Assembly: GCA_014523665.1 (NCBI GenBank)
Contig: JAATVR010000826.1
Location: 1-8,227 of the forward strand
Direction: 5' to 3'
Length of the DNA: 8,227 nucleotides
Source of the DNA: Nitrososphaerales archaeon TH526
GTDB taxonomy: Archaea; Thermoproteota; Nitrososphaeria; Nitrososphaerales; Nitrososphaeraceae
The position numbers were made by a program, and so were the translations under genes. Below the pieces are notes generated by a model. It was not told the origin of the DNA and did not search any database. It saw nothing but the letters and a program-made list of their open reading frames with translations. Positions within the stretch are counted from its first letter, which is position 1; each line of letters starts with the position of its first letter. Below, in pieces: positions 1-7,708 of this stretch.

Positions 1-374
1 TAATCCGATAATAGCACAACTAATTACAATTAAAGCAAAGTACAGAGGTGTTTGTCCTATTGCTAGGGCTAATAATAAGCCCGCTGCTGGAGCTATTAGC
101 TTGAAGCTCTAATTCGAGTGTACCTCCAATCAGAAGGAGTGATGTTGTAAGTCTCGACCGTTGTCTATATCCGATTACAAGATATAAAAAATAGTATCAT
201 TGATGGTATGCCGACTAACGGACCTCGCTGTTGATCGGTTAATTGCAAAAATCCATATTCACCTTGTGCAATGAACGTATCAGCAATATCTACTGCAAGT
301 AGAATCATAGCGGCGATTGCAAGAACTTCAGAAGTCCTTCTCTTTGTAATACTAATTTTAATCTGAGTTGACAC
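1..374 (-). pseudogene. Frameshifted multi-pass membrane protein, runs off the window edge
   Basis: Three successive minus-strand frames together read as one hydrophobic protein. Frame one opens at a GTG at 374 and carries a membrane segment (LAIAAMILLAVDIADTFIA), then GPLVGIPSMILFFIS, and stops at 165. A second frame continues from about 172 with GYRQRSRLTTSLLLIGG. A third, from about 108, carries LIAPAAGLLLALAIG and TPLYFALIVISCAIIGL and is open at base 1. The hydrophobic rhythm resumes at each frame change, which indicates at least two indels in a formerly continuous four- or five-helix integral membrane protein. I do not recognise the family and infer no function. The GTG overlaps the TAG that ends the upstream fragment (374-466), so the true ancestral start may have been lost. 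Sequencing indels could mimic this, but the same damage recurs throughout the window. Confidence 0.6.
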
Positions 375-466
375 TATAAAACTATTGGATGCTCCTTTAG
401 AAGTGCTTTACGAGCCTCAACCCATTCCTCATCTGAAACGGTCTTATTCATAGCCATTTTATCCAT
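374..466 (-). pseudogene. N-terminal stub resembling a DUF899 (thioredoxin-like) protein
   Basis: A 30-residue open frame begins MDKMAMNKTVSDEEWVEARK and continues ALLKEHPIVL before a TAG. The pattern V-S-x-E-E-W-x-x-A-R-K-A-L-L resembles the conserved start of DUF899 proteins, thioredoxin-fold proteins usually well over 200 residues long. After the LLK the similarity ends abruptly, and the next fragment starts inside the stop codon, so nearly the whole body seems deleted. Several in-frame ATGs exist (466, 457, 451). A TATA-like stretch, read on the minus strand as TATAAATAAA, lies at 501-510, about 40 bases upstream. The family match is from memory of the motif and rests on few residues. Confidence 0.4.
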
Positions 467-485
467 GAAATAATAAAAAGCATTG

Positions 486-499
486 CTCCCCTTGGGGAG
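486..499. other. GC-rich palindrome, possible short hairpin
   Basis: CTCCCC TT GGGGAG is a near-perfect inverted repeat in an AT-rich setting. It can fold as a five-pair stem with a four-base loop. On the plus strand it is followed by a T-rich stretch (501-509), so it could be a weak terminator. On the minus strand it lies between a TATA-like element and the stub gene that starts at 466. A chance occurrence is possible. Confidence 0.3.
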
Positions 500-604
500 G
501 TTTATTTATAAGTGGAATAGTTATCTAATCTGTCACCGGCCAAACCAAGACGTACTAAGTTGGAATTGTATAATGATATCCTCAAAGTAATTGTGGAATA
601 ACAA

Positions 605-926
605 ATGATGATAATAGATTGGCAAAACCTACAAGGGTACAGCTTCGCAGCTGGAACACAGTCAACAATAGCGATCCAGGACCTCTCTTATCCAGCTGAG
701 ACAGCAGAATCAACTGAATTTCATTCTTTTCAAATAGCTTTGTAGTATGTGGTAAATAGTTGTGAAGGATAATACCAAGAGACTATCCAAGTTAACAAAT
801 GAAAACTGTAATCTTGCAAAGGTAAATATCCCTTTAATTGGTCTAATGAAATAGTTAGAGTATGGACTGATTTCTAACCCTGCAAAGTGTTGCATAAAAC
901 TTCTGAAAAAATATCAAAATTGCTAA
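605..926 (+). other. Region with weak coding-like frames, no recognisable gene
   Basis: The only open stretch starting with ATG is 605-745, 46 codons, containing WQNLQGYSFAAGTQSTIAIQ. I do not recognise it. From 759 another plus frame reads VKDNTKRLSKLTNENCNLAK, then passes stops at 852 and 924, and is the same frame as the dehydrogenase-like remnant that follows at 927. Residue composition is plausible for protein, so this may be the eroded upstream part of that gene, but no catalytic SDR motif (TGxxxGIG or YxxxK) is visible. The antisense frame across 710-895 looks no better. Confidence 0.25.
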
Positions 927-1121
927 AGTGGCGGTGGGCTGGTGACGAGTAATATGTCAAAAGTATTTGAGAGAATGAAAGAAAATGATATACATACATC
1001 TGAAGTTGCAAAGACTATCTTAGCAGCCTCCTCTGAGATATGTAATAAGAAATGAAGTACCGTAATGATGGAGACGGCAAGAAAGAATATATCTGACATA
1101 GAATTTTGGGGATTTAATTAA
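927..1121 (+). pseudogene. C-terminal remnant of a probable short-chain dehydrogenase/reductase
   Basis: One plus frame reads SGGGLVTSNMSKVFERMKEN, then DIHTSEVAKTILAASSEI, meets a TGA at 1053-1055, and continues in the same frame with METARKNISDIEFWGFN to TAA at 1119. The order xVFERMK...(S/P)EEVAKxIL...AxKxxSDxEF is typical of the C-terminal third of classical SDR oxidoreductases, where the stretch between the two parts normally carries a YxVGxD-like strand. That strand is absent and an in-frame stop sits in its place, which suggests a small deletion plus decay. The Rossmann and catalytic parts were not found upstream, so this would be a non-functional fragment. The identification is by motif order only. 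Confidence 0.42.
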
Positions 1122-1256
1122 GAAACAATTATACTATAGTTCTAGTTGACAGCAAGAGGTAATTTTTTAATATTATGTGAAATTATCAACGAAGCGGACC
1201 TATGAGATGTTACATTTAATTGTCTTTGGTGTGTCTTCCGCTACTTGGTGTAGGGC

Positions 1257-1720
1257 ATGGTTGGAACTGACAATCCGCATCAAATTGTAAGGGAAAAAAA
1301 CTTAAAATCAATACACACCTTTCTAAATTTGATACAACAAAAGGATCTTGACTCATGGATAGACCTATGGGATGAAAATGGACAGCAGATAAACCCATGC
1401 GCACCAAAAGGATTTCCGAGAATTATAATTGGAAAGAACGCGATATTGCATCACTGGAGTGGTATTCCTAATGAATAGCCTTTAGCGACCGAGAAATCTA
1501 CCCAACATTGGATCCTGATGTGGTATATACGGAATTCCAAGGCGAGATCGAAGTATTGGCTAATAATAAGAATTATAATAATAAGTACTGCTGCCGCTTT
1601 ACCATCTCAAAAGGCAAAATATCAAGTTATGTAGAGTATTTTGATCCAATAATACTTTTGGAGTCATTAGGTGACACCATTTCTGGCACTTTCAGTCTTC
1701 AGAATGAGAAGAAAGACTAA
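1257..1720 (+). pseudogene. SnoaL/PhzA-PhzB-like (NTF2-fold) protein, broken by a frameshift
   Basis: Two plus frames make one NTF2-fold protein of about 150 residues. The first (1257-1478, ATG start) carries FLNLIQQKDLDSWIDLWDEN, a proline-rich turn near PCAPKGFP, and GKNAILHHWSGIPNE before a TAG. The second resumes at about 1478 with AFSDREIYPTLDPDVVYTEF, then GEIEVLANNKNYNNKYCCRF and the signature end GKISSYVEYFDPIILLESLG. This is the PhzA/PhzB-like branch of the SnoaL superfamily, small cone-shaped proteins that act as isomerases, cyclases or of unknown role. About four residues and the frame are missing at 1476-1480, which fits a deletion of roughly ten bases. Everything else is well preserved, so inactivation looks recent. 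No strong promoter is visible; a T/A stretch at 1213-1220 is too far upstream for a leaderless start. Confidence 0.72.
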
Positions 1721-1787
1721 TACACGAAGTTGACGTTACTACAGGCAGAAAAGTCAAAGATTTCAATTTAACATTACTGTAAACTAA

Positions 1788-1943
1788 TGTAATGTTAATG
1801 GTTCTGTTACCATAACAGGACCTGCAGGAACTATACAATCTGGTCTAGTTGATGCACTTGTAAATTTCACGTATTCTAATGGTACTGTAGCAATTCTCAA
1901 TGAATCTATTGGTATCGAGATTGTAACTATTGGTATCGAGTAA
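1788..1943 (+). pseudogene. Unidentified fragment with beta-rich, extracellular-looking composition
   Basis: An open frame of 51 codons without a start codon reads CNVNGSVTITGPAGTIQSGL, then VDALVNFTYSNGTVAIL and an end with two copies of an IGIE motif. High Gly, Thr, Asn and Val content is typical of secreted beta-sheet domains of archaea, but no signal peptide or family motif is visible. A stop at 1785 precedes it. A Glu-rich frame (1972-2020, TEELEETEEESTEEE) follows in a different reading frame and could be a displaced tail of the same protein. Function unknown. Confidence 0.35.
1906..1940 (+). repeat. 14-base direct repeat, 21-base period
   Basis: CTATTGGTATCGAG occurs at 1906-1919 and again at 1927-1940. 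The spacing of 21 bases equals seven codons, so the duplication keeps frame and repeats the residues (S/T)IGIE just before the stop at 1941. It may be a small slippage duplication at the end of a decaying gene or a native repeat of the original protein. Confidence 0.7.
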
Positions 1944-2054
1944 TACAATACTTCATGCAATTAATGGAATAATGCGAACTGAGGAATTAGAAGAGACAGA
2001 GGAAGAGTCTACAGAAGAAGAAGCAGCATCTTGTTGTGTGAGACACCCACGAAA

Positions 2055-3564
<1,510 letters not shown>

Positions 3565-4422
3565 CTACACTCGAGGCAAAACATGCTGGCAGAGGCGCTC
3601 CATCTGGGCCTCTTGGTCGAAGACAGGGTTTAACAGAACATAGTTCACGCCAGCGTCTCTAAGGCGGACAATTTGGTCTACAATCTGCTGTGGCGATCCC
3701 CATACCGCGACTTGATCTGCCATTTCTGGCTTTTTGTAAATGACACCGAACCACTCCCGCAGGCGGGATAGATTGTCTCCCAGGGCCAAATACAGCCGCT
3801 TTGCTTTCGGAAAGTCGGCGGGCAGCTGTTTGATATCTTCCAAAAAAACGTCCATCGGTGTCGAGCCCGCGCCGATGTAGCCGTCTCCCAGCTCCACCGC
3901 ACGGAGCAGCGCGGCCTCGGCATGTCCGCCGAGCCAGATTGGAGGATGCGGCCTCTGCACCGGTTTCGGCTGCATCGGAATACTCTCAAGATGCGAGAAA
4001 CGACCGTCGAGTGTTACTTTGTCTTCTGTCCAGAGCCGCTTCATGATCTCCAGATTTTCACGGAAGCGAGTGACGCGGCCCTCGGGAGGCAGTCCGTAAG
4101 CGGGATAGTGCTGGGTACTTGCGCCAAGTCCGACGCCAACGATTAGCCGCCCATTCGAAAGCACGTCAAGCGATGACAAGGCTTTCGCCAGGTCAATGGG
4201 GTTCCGCTGAGCGATCAGCAAAACGGCGATTCCGAGACGCAAACGTTTCGTGACCGCGGCCGCATATGTCAAGGTCGTCACCGACTCCAGAACAGGAGCA
4301 GTCCCGATAACTTGCTCAATGCACCATGCCGCAATCAATGGCAACTCTTCGGCCCGCCTCAAGAACCGCTGAATACGAGCAGCATCGGGATACGTTTGAG
4401 GAATAGCAATTGCGAACTCCAT
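3565..4422 (-). CDS. LLM-class (luciferase-like, probably F420-dependent) oxidoreductase
   Basis: Intact 285-residue gene, normal length for the TIM-barrel bacterial-luciferase superfamily. The N-terminal strand is EFAIAIPQT; a TAPVLESVTTLTYAAAVTKR helix and RLGIAVLLIAQRNPIDLAKA precede the hallmark LDVLSNGRLIVGVGLG (about residues 85-100). Further on are RFRENLEIMKRLWTED, PKPVQRPHPPIWLGG (152-166) and the C-terminal GSPQQIVDQIVRLRDAGVNY. Such proteins bind F420 or FMN and act as reductases or monooxygenases; the substrate cannot be read from sequence. The family tag 'F420-dependent' is an inference from this motif set and from the archaeal host, since Nitrososphaerota make F420. Base composition is starkly GC-rich (42 of 60 bases at 3901-3960) against AT-rich flanks, pointing to acquisition from a GC-rich bacterium or archaeon. 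It is single-gene, with a host-like TATA element about 28 bases before the ATG. Confidence 0.9.
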   Translation of the reverse strand: MEFAIAIPQTYPDAARIQRFLRRAEELPLIAAWCIEQVIGTAPVLESVTTLTYAAAVTKRLRLGIAVLLIAQRNPIDLAKALSSLDVLSNGRLIVGVGLGASTQHYPAYGLPPEGRVTRFRENLEIMKRLWTEDKVTLDGRFSHLESIPMQPKPVQRPHPPIWLGGHAEAALLRAVELGDGYIGAGSTPMDVFLEDIKQLPADFPKAKRLYLALGDNLSRLREWFGVIYKKPEMADQVAVWGSPQQIVDQIVRLRDAGVNYVLLNPVFDQEAQMERLCQHVLPRV

Positions 4423-4446
4423 ACTATCGTCCGCTTACTCCGAGTT

Positions 4447-4454
4447 TTATTTAA
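4447..4454 (-). promoter_or_regulatory. TATA box for the LLM oxidoreductase
   Basis: On the minus strand TTTAAATA lies centred about 28 bases upstream of the ATG at 4422. This is the spacing of archaeal TATA boxes from transcription starts, so transcription would begin at or within a base or two of the ATG and give a leaderless mRNA. No ribosome binding site is visible between box and start. Confidence 0.65.
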
Positions 4455-4640
4455 ACCTGCTCTTCCGATGTCTGAGGGGGATTGATCGAACAATAAATGA
4501 TATCCGTGTAAAAGATAAGCAATTTGTGGGACAGCAGGCTTAAATAGGTTCAAAAAAGGTGCAGAAGGCCAGGCGTATTTACCATATTCCAGAAGTAGGT
4601 TAGCTAAGGAACTACCACTAATACAATAGTAATATATTTA

Positions 4641-4809
4641 CTATTCAAAAAACACGTTTAAATCCCATTGGGCTTTCGTAGCATCATGGATTGTCGACCA
4701 TTTGGGTTGGTAGGCTTGGTTTGTGTGTCTTAAGCGCTTTAGGCACAAGTCCTTCCACTTTCATTTTACGCAGAAGGGTAAGAAAATACTTTAGTAGAAA
4801 AGCCGCGTA
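4641..4809 (-). pseudogene. Unidentified coding remnant, frameshifted
   Basis: Two minus frames look like pieces of one protein. From about 4809 the first reads YAFLLKYFLTLLRKMK; from about 4760 a second reads KWKDLCLKRLRHTNQAYQPK followed by WSTIHDATKAQWDLNVFFE and TAG at 4641. The second piece has a protein-like composition rich in Trp, Lys and aromatic residues and ends cleanly, like a natural C-terminus. I do not recognise the family. A frame change near 4760 would join the two. It lies upstream of the transferred oxidoreductase, on the same strand. Confidence 0.35.
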
Positions 4810-4882
4810 TTATAATATGTTTTATTTCAGAAATTTCTGAAAATAAGCAATAGAAAATCGATTTCGAATTCGGGTTCGGCGC

Positions 4883-5104
4883 TTGCTGTGTTTACATGCC
4901 GCGCAAGAGGTGGAGGGTGCAGTACAGCGCTCTATGGATGCCTCTGTAGATACCAGCAGTATCTACAAGAAGTATGACGATGTGGTTGATGCTAATGCAG
5001 ATGAACTTTTGATAAACCACGGTACTACCATCATTTATTCAGAGATAACGATACCATATAGTCAGGATATGAAGAGAATAATACTAAGACGTAGTAAGAA
5101 CTAA
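4883..5104 (+). pseudogene. Unidentified open frame, probable gene fragment
   Basis: The open plus frame extends back into about 4860 without an ATG; the earliest formal starts are the TTG at 4883 and an ATG at 4934. It reads AAQEVEGAVQRSMDASVDTS, SIYKKYDDVVDANADELLIN and ends EITIPYSQDMKRIILRRSKN. Composition and acidic/basic distribution are those of a soluble protein and the natural-looking basic end suggests a true C-terminus. The first third is GC-richer than the rest. No motif known to me. It could be a short real gene, but the missing start and promoter favour a 5'-truncated remnant. Confidence 0.35.
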
Positions 5105-5156
5105 TCCTATATGGAAGGTGTTAGTAAAATAAAAAAAGAGTCGGTTGTGTGTTTTC

Positions 5157-5297
5157 TTATGATGTCTGGAATGCCTTTTCCATGTCTCTATCTATGGGAC
5201 TAGCCATAATATCCTCCGCAATATTAAACGTTGCCAAGTTGTCAACTGCTGTTTTGAAGGTAACAAGTCCAGATAATACCCGAAGGATTATTTCATA
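5157..5297 (-). pseudogene. C-terminal remnant of an unidentified protein
   Basis: A minus frame reads YEIILRVLSGLVTFKTAVDN, then LATFNIAEDIMASPIDRDME and KAFQTS before TAA at 5157-5159. It is well-formed helical soluble sequence and ends naturally. It begins within the last bases of the transporter fragment, in a different frame, so two unrelated genes have been joined at about 5290-5300. The antisense frame on the plus strand (5149-5337) is open by coincidence. I cannot name the family. Confidence 0.45.
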
Positions 5298-5701
5298 CCA
5301 CCAAAACCTAGTGCCAGACCTATCTTTGCGGAATTAGTTATTTTATTGTGAAATATCAAGAACATGAATAATACTACCCACAAGGGAATTGTCGAGTTTA
5401 GTAACGAGGCAATATCTGCAGAAAGGTATTGTGTTCCCCATGCAATTAACCCATGTCTACCAACTATCAGAATTGCACCAATGATCAGAGCGTTTCTCCA
5501 AAGTTTGAGTTCTTTAATCTCTTGATTTTTTCTATCAAGAATATATGAACCTAGTATCAAAACACCGCCTGTGATCATAAACCTAATACTAAACGCAAAT
5601 AGAGGTGATATAGAATCAAGAACGATTTTGATAGCTATGAAACTAGAGCCAACAGTAACAGAAAGGGTAATAATTACTACACAGAACTTAAATTGGTTCA
5701 T
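5288..5701 (-). pseudogene. DMT-superfamily transporter (EamA), N-terminal half only
   Basis: This minus-strand frame gives 137 residues from an ATG at 5701. Membrane segments are VVIITLSVTVGSSFIAIKIV, PLFAFSIRFMITGGVLILGS, LIIGAILIVGRHGLIAWGTQ and SLLNSTIPLWVVLFMFLIF. The spacing, the RF in helix two and AxWxxQYLSAxxASLLxSTIPL in helices three and four are those of the first EamA repeat. Full-length EamA transporters have two such repeats and about 290 residues; here the frame ends after ALGFGG where helix five should begin, and sequence of another protein follows. The second repeat is absent from the window, so this is a deletion remnant. The ATG overlaps the TGA of a possible upstream coding tail (TTATGA), suggesting the ancestral pair was co-transcribed. 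Confidence 0.75.
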
Positions 5702-5805
5702 AAGTTTTCATACTTTATTGTCATAGAATCTATTATTACTTCCTTCTTGAATCCAGATTTAAGGCACAAAAAGTAGAAGCAGGATAAATTGATGTGCGTG
5801 GCCCT
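5698..5805 (-). pseudogene. Possible GNAT acetyltransferase C-terminal remnant
   Basis: Minus frame reads ATHINLSCFYFLCLKSGFKK and EVIIDSMTIKYENL, ending at TGA 5698-5700, which overlaps the transporter ATG. The arrangement (hINL...FY...K.GFKKE....M.y) resembles the last strand-helix-strand of GNAT N-acetyltransferases. The acetyl-CoA-binding motif (R/QxxGxG/A) is not seen upstream, where the frame closes. Only about 35 residues support this, so it is tentative. Confidence 0.3.
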
Positions 5806-5975
5806 ATCTAGCGGGAAAAGTCGTATAGAGATAAATTTCTCATTCTTATGAACCGTCTATAATAAGGTTTACCTCAGATAATGACAGGATTGCTCTTTCA
5901 TAGGTATTGCTAGCTAATTCTGGTTGTTGATTTTCAGTGTGCTGTGTAACTACTATACTTTTGATCCCTTACATG

Positions 5976-5983
5976 TTTATAAA
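5976..5983 (+). promoter_or_regulatory. TATA box for the cupin gene
   Basis: TTTATAAA is centred 26-27 bases upstream of the ATG at 6006, exactly the archaeal TATA-to-transcription-start distance. This predicts a leaderless transcript and decides the start: the formally longer frame from the GTG at 5937 would place the promoter inside the gene. Confidence 0.7.
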
Positions 5984-6005
5984 CTATACTAAGTATATTA
6001 GTGCT

Positions 6006-6374
6006 ATGAGTAAGTCGTCTCTAATAAGAATGGAGAAAAAGAGTCTAGACTCCTCTCCAGATGAAACAATAACTTTTGAAAAGGGGAAGGTTGAGAGTGC
6101 AAAGGTTGGGGACACCACCATTGGTAGAGGATATTTCGAACCGGGTTGGAGTTGGGAGAAATCTATAAAACCAGTGGCAAAAACTGATAGTTGCCAGCTA
6201 CCCCATACTCATTATGTTATTTCAGGTAGGCTAAAAGTAAAATTGGATGACGGTACTGAAGAAGAGTTTGGTCATGGTAATATTGCTTATGTTCCACCTG
6301 GACATAATTCATGGGTTCTTGGAAATGAACCGTTAGTTATAATTGATTTTGCGGGCTTCAAAGGTCAAAAGTAG
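6006..6374 (+). CDS. Small single-domain cupin protein
   Basis: Intact 122-residue cupin. After a charged N-terminus come FEKGKVESAKVGDTTIGRGY, FEPGWSWEKSIKPVAKTDSC, the first cupin motif QLPHTHYVISGRLKVKLDDG (about residues 64-83) and the second motif FGHGNIAYVPPGHNSWVLGN (88-107), ending VIIDFAGFKG. Metal ligands are probably His67, His69 and His100. The glutamate that usually follows HxH in metal-binding cupins is not at its usual place (YVISG), so metal binding may differ. Close relatives with the FEPGWxWxxxxKPxxxTxSC and DDGTExE signature are common in actinobacteria and soil archaea and are annotated only as cupin-domain proteins; sensing or isomerase roles are guesses. The ATG at 6006 is chosen because a TATA box lies 27 bases upstream; an alternative ATG is at 6030. 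It stands alone, with an approximately 310-base gap after it. Confidence 0.88.
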   Translation: MSKSSLIRMEKKSLDSSPDETITFEKGKVESAKVGDTTIGRGYFEPGWSWEKSIKPVAKTDSCQLPHTHYVISGRLKVKLDDGTEEEFGHGNIAYVPPGHNSWVLGNEPLVIIDFAGFKGQK

Positions 6375-6687
6375 AAGCAGCTAGAAAGTCCCATTTCAGG
6401 AACAAAAGTACATCAGACAAGAAAAAATTCAAAGGAGTGTTCAGTACATGTTCAATACACTTTGCTAATTATTAACAAATTAATGATACAAATGTAAAGA
6501 GATATGGTTAAGCCACAAGAATATCTTAAATCTACCTTTAGCGGTTCATAGTCAACTGAAGGAAAAGGAAGAAAAAAGAGTTAAAAAAAGAAAGGATAGA
6601 TTAGTACATCTGTTCGCGTGGAATAGCGAATTGAAGGTACAATTAGAATCATAGGTTCTGTAAACAATTGAAATCATTAGATGATTA
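6375..6687. other. Gap between cupin and carrier protein, no clear gene
   Basis: The segment is A-rich. A plus frame without ATG (about 6484-6651) stays open and contains a lysine/glutamate run (LKEKEEKRVKKRKDRLVHLF), but its composition follows from the purine-rich base sequence and I do not accept it as a gene. No clear TATA element sits 27 bases before the carrier-protein ATG; TAAACAATT at 6661-6669 is a weak candidate. Confidence 0.4.
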
Positions 6688-6924
6688 ATGTCAAGCAATC
6701 TTCTGAACATAATAGCGAATGTTAAGGAAGTCCAGGTTAAAGAAATTGACGACGAATCAGGTCCTGAAGATATTGAAAATTGGGACTCCTTTAAAGGATT
6801 GATACTATTCGATGAACTTGAATCAAAATTTAATGTCAAGTTTACTCTTAATGAATTGTTAACTGTTAAGAAGATAAAAGATATAAAAAGAATATTATCA
6901 ATTCATGGTGCATCAATAGATTAA
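6688..6924 (+). CDS. Acyl/peptidyl carrier-like protein
   Basis: Intact 78-residue protein, the usual size of stand-alone carrier proteins. The phosphopantetheine attachment motif is present as ENWDSF, with Ser34 the predicted acceptor, preceded by the acidic loop IDDESGPEDIE and followed by the helix FKGLILFDELESKFNVKFTL and a final helix KKIKDIKRIL. The order matches the PP-binding (ACP-like) four-helix bundle; Phe for Leu after the Ser is seen in some non-fatty-acid carriers. Archaea generally lack the bacterial-type ACP-dependent fatty acid synthase, so such proteins usually serve specialised acyl or aminoacyl transfer. No ligase, acyltransferase, dehydratase or phosphopantetheinyl transferase lies in the window, so partner and substrate are unknown. 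The antisense open frame 6552-6839 is a shadow. The ATG at 6688 gives the expected N-terminal length. Confidence 0.8.
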   Translation: MSSNLLNIIANVKEVQVKEIDDESGPEDIENWDSFKGLILFDELESKFNVKFTLNELLTVKKIKDIKRILSIHGASID

Positions 6925-7056
6925 CCAATGATTTATTGATGTTTGTATGTTTGTTGTTGTTTTTTGGTTGACGAGAAACACGTCCACTTTAGAATTGTAT
7001 CGATTGTTCAAATAGAATGATCCCGCATTATTATATTTTGGATTTGTCTATAGTAG

Positions 7057-7239
7057 TATATATTTTATCTAGATGAAAAAGTTAGAATTCTCATTTCTAA
7101 ATACGATCCCGATTACTATGTTGTGGTAAGTGAAGCATGGGCGCCGAAGAATAACGAGATTCATTACGATATCCTTGATTCTCATCTTCAGAGCAACGGG
7201 TCAATGTTTATAGTATCTACCATAAAATTATGTACATAG
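7057..7239 (+). pseudogene. Unidentified coding remnant
   Basis: A plus frame without a start codon reads YLDEKVRILISKYDPDYYVV, then VSEAWAPKNNEIHYDILDSH and ends with a less convincing tail at TAG 7237. The block KYDPDYYVVVSEAWAPKNNE is strongly protein-like and reminiscent of small conserved proteins of unknown function in ammonia-oxidising archaea, though I cannot name a family. No ATG, GTG or TTG precedes it in frame after the stop at 7054, so the N-terminus has been lost or frameshifted. The stretch from 6925 to 7056 and from 7240 to 7347 holds nothing I can identify. Confidence 0.4.
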
Positions 7240-7347
7240 AATTCGATCTTTCTTCTATATTGTGCCTTCTGTCAATGACAGATTAAACGTAGTACTCTCT
7301 TTGTGGGTCCAATGATTATATCTGTTAATCTACTCTACAGAATTTCC

Positions 7348-7554
7348 TTAGTTACTTTTTTGTATTACATTCTGTGCCGCTTCAACAATTAACTTGCCAA
7401 CATATGGATCTATATTCAACATTTCCGACAACTCTTGATAGCCTAGTCTGATTAATGATTCAATTGTAAAACCAGCATCTGTTAATAACTGTTTTAAACC
7501 GTCTGCAATATCTAACTCTTGAACCCAATCACTGAACGTAGAATGGGTTTTCAT
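7348..7554 (-). CDS. Helix-hairpin-helix / SAM-like domain mini-protein
   Basis: Intact 68-residue protein. From about residue 18 it reads DGLKQLLTDAGFTIESLIRL and GYQELSEMLNIDPYVGKLIV, ending EAAQNVIQKSN. The pattern L..aGf.tie.L..l...eL...l.Id...a..ivea is that of the helix-hairpin-helix-containing N-terminal domain of RadA/Rad51 and related SAM-like domains, which bind DNA or mediate protein contacts. Here the domain stands alone with no ATPase core. Function is not predictable; a DNA-binding or adaptor role is an inference. ATG at 7554 is preferred over the TTG at 7560 because the TATA-like element lies about 24 bases upstream of it, again giving a leaderless mRNA. It is convergent with the remnant at 7057-7239. 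Confidence 0.7.
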   Translation of the reverse strand: MKTHSTFSDWVQELDIADGLKQLLTDAGFTIESLIRLGYQELSEMLNIDPYVGKLIVEAAQNVIQKSN

Positions 7555-7573
7555 AGGCAAGCTAACAACGCAT

Positions 7574-7582
7574 AATATTTAA
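7574..7582 (-). promoter_or_regulatory. TATA-like box for the helix-hairpin-helix gene
   Basis: Minus-strand TTAAATATT is centred about 24 bases upstream of the ATG at 7554, slightly shorter than the usual 26-28. The distance to the TTG at 7560 would be only 18, which argues for ATG. No ribosome binding site is visible. Confidence 0.5.
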
Positions 7583-7708
7583 CATTTATTGAGAATTTTT
7601 GGGATTTTTACTAAAATATGTAATTGGCAGACATGCGCAATTCACCCATTGAACTTATACCCATAAGAACTGACAAATCATTTAGAATAGAATATAATCA
7701 TGCCCGAT

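Noticed and set aside
710..895. 61-codon minus-strand frame
   Set aside because: Hydrophobic-looking but antisense to a plus-strand frame that is continuous with the dehydrogenase-like remnant; no supporting motif.
3678..4146. Additional open frames inside the oxidoreductase gene on both strands
   Set aside because: High G+C lowers stop-codon frequency, so alternative frames stay open; only the 285-residue frame carries LLM motifs.
5149..5337. Plus-strand 62-codon frame resembling a membrane segment
   Set aside because: Antisense to the minus-strand YEIILRVLSG remnant, which reads as better protein and ends naturally; overlap with the EamA fragment also argues against it.
5937..6005. N-terminal extension of the cupin from a GTG, resembling a signal or membrane segment
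   Set aside because: A TATA box falls inside this stretch, 27 bases before the ATG at 6006, and cupins of this type begin near that ATG.
6552..6839. 95-codon minus-strand open frame
   Set aside because: Antisense to the carrier protein; Ser/Phe-rich translation typical of a shadow frame.
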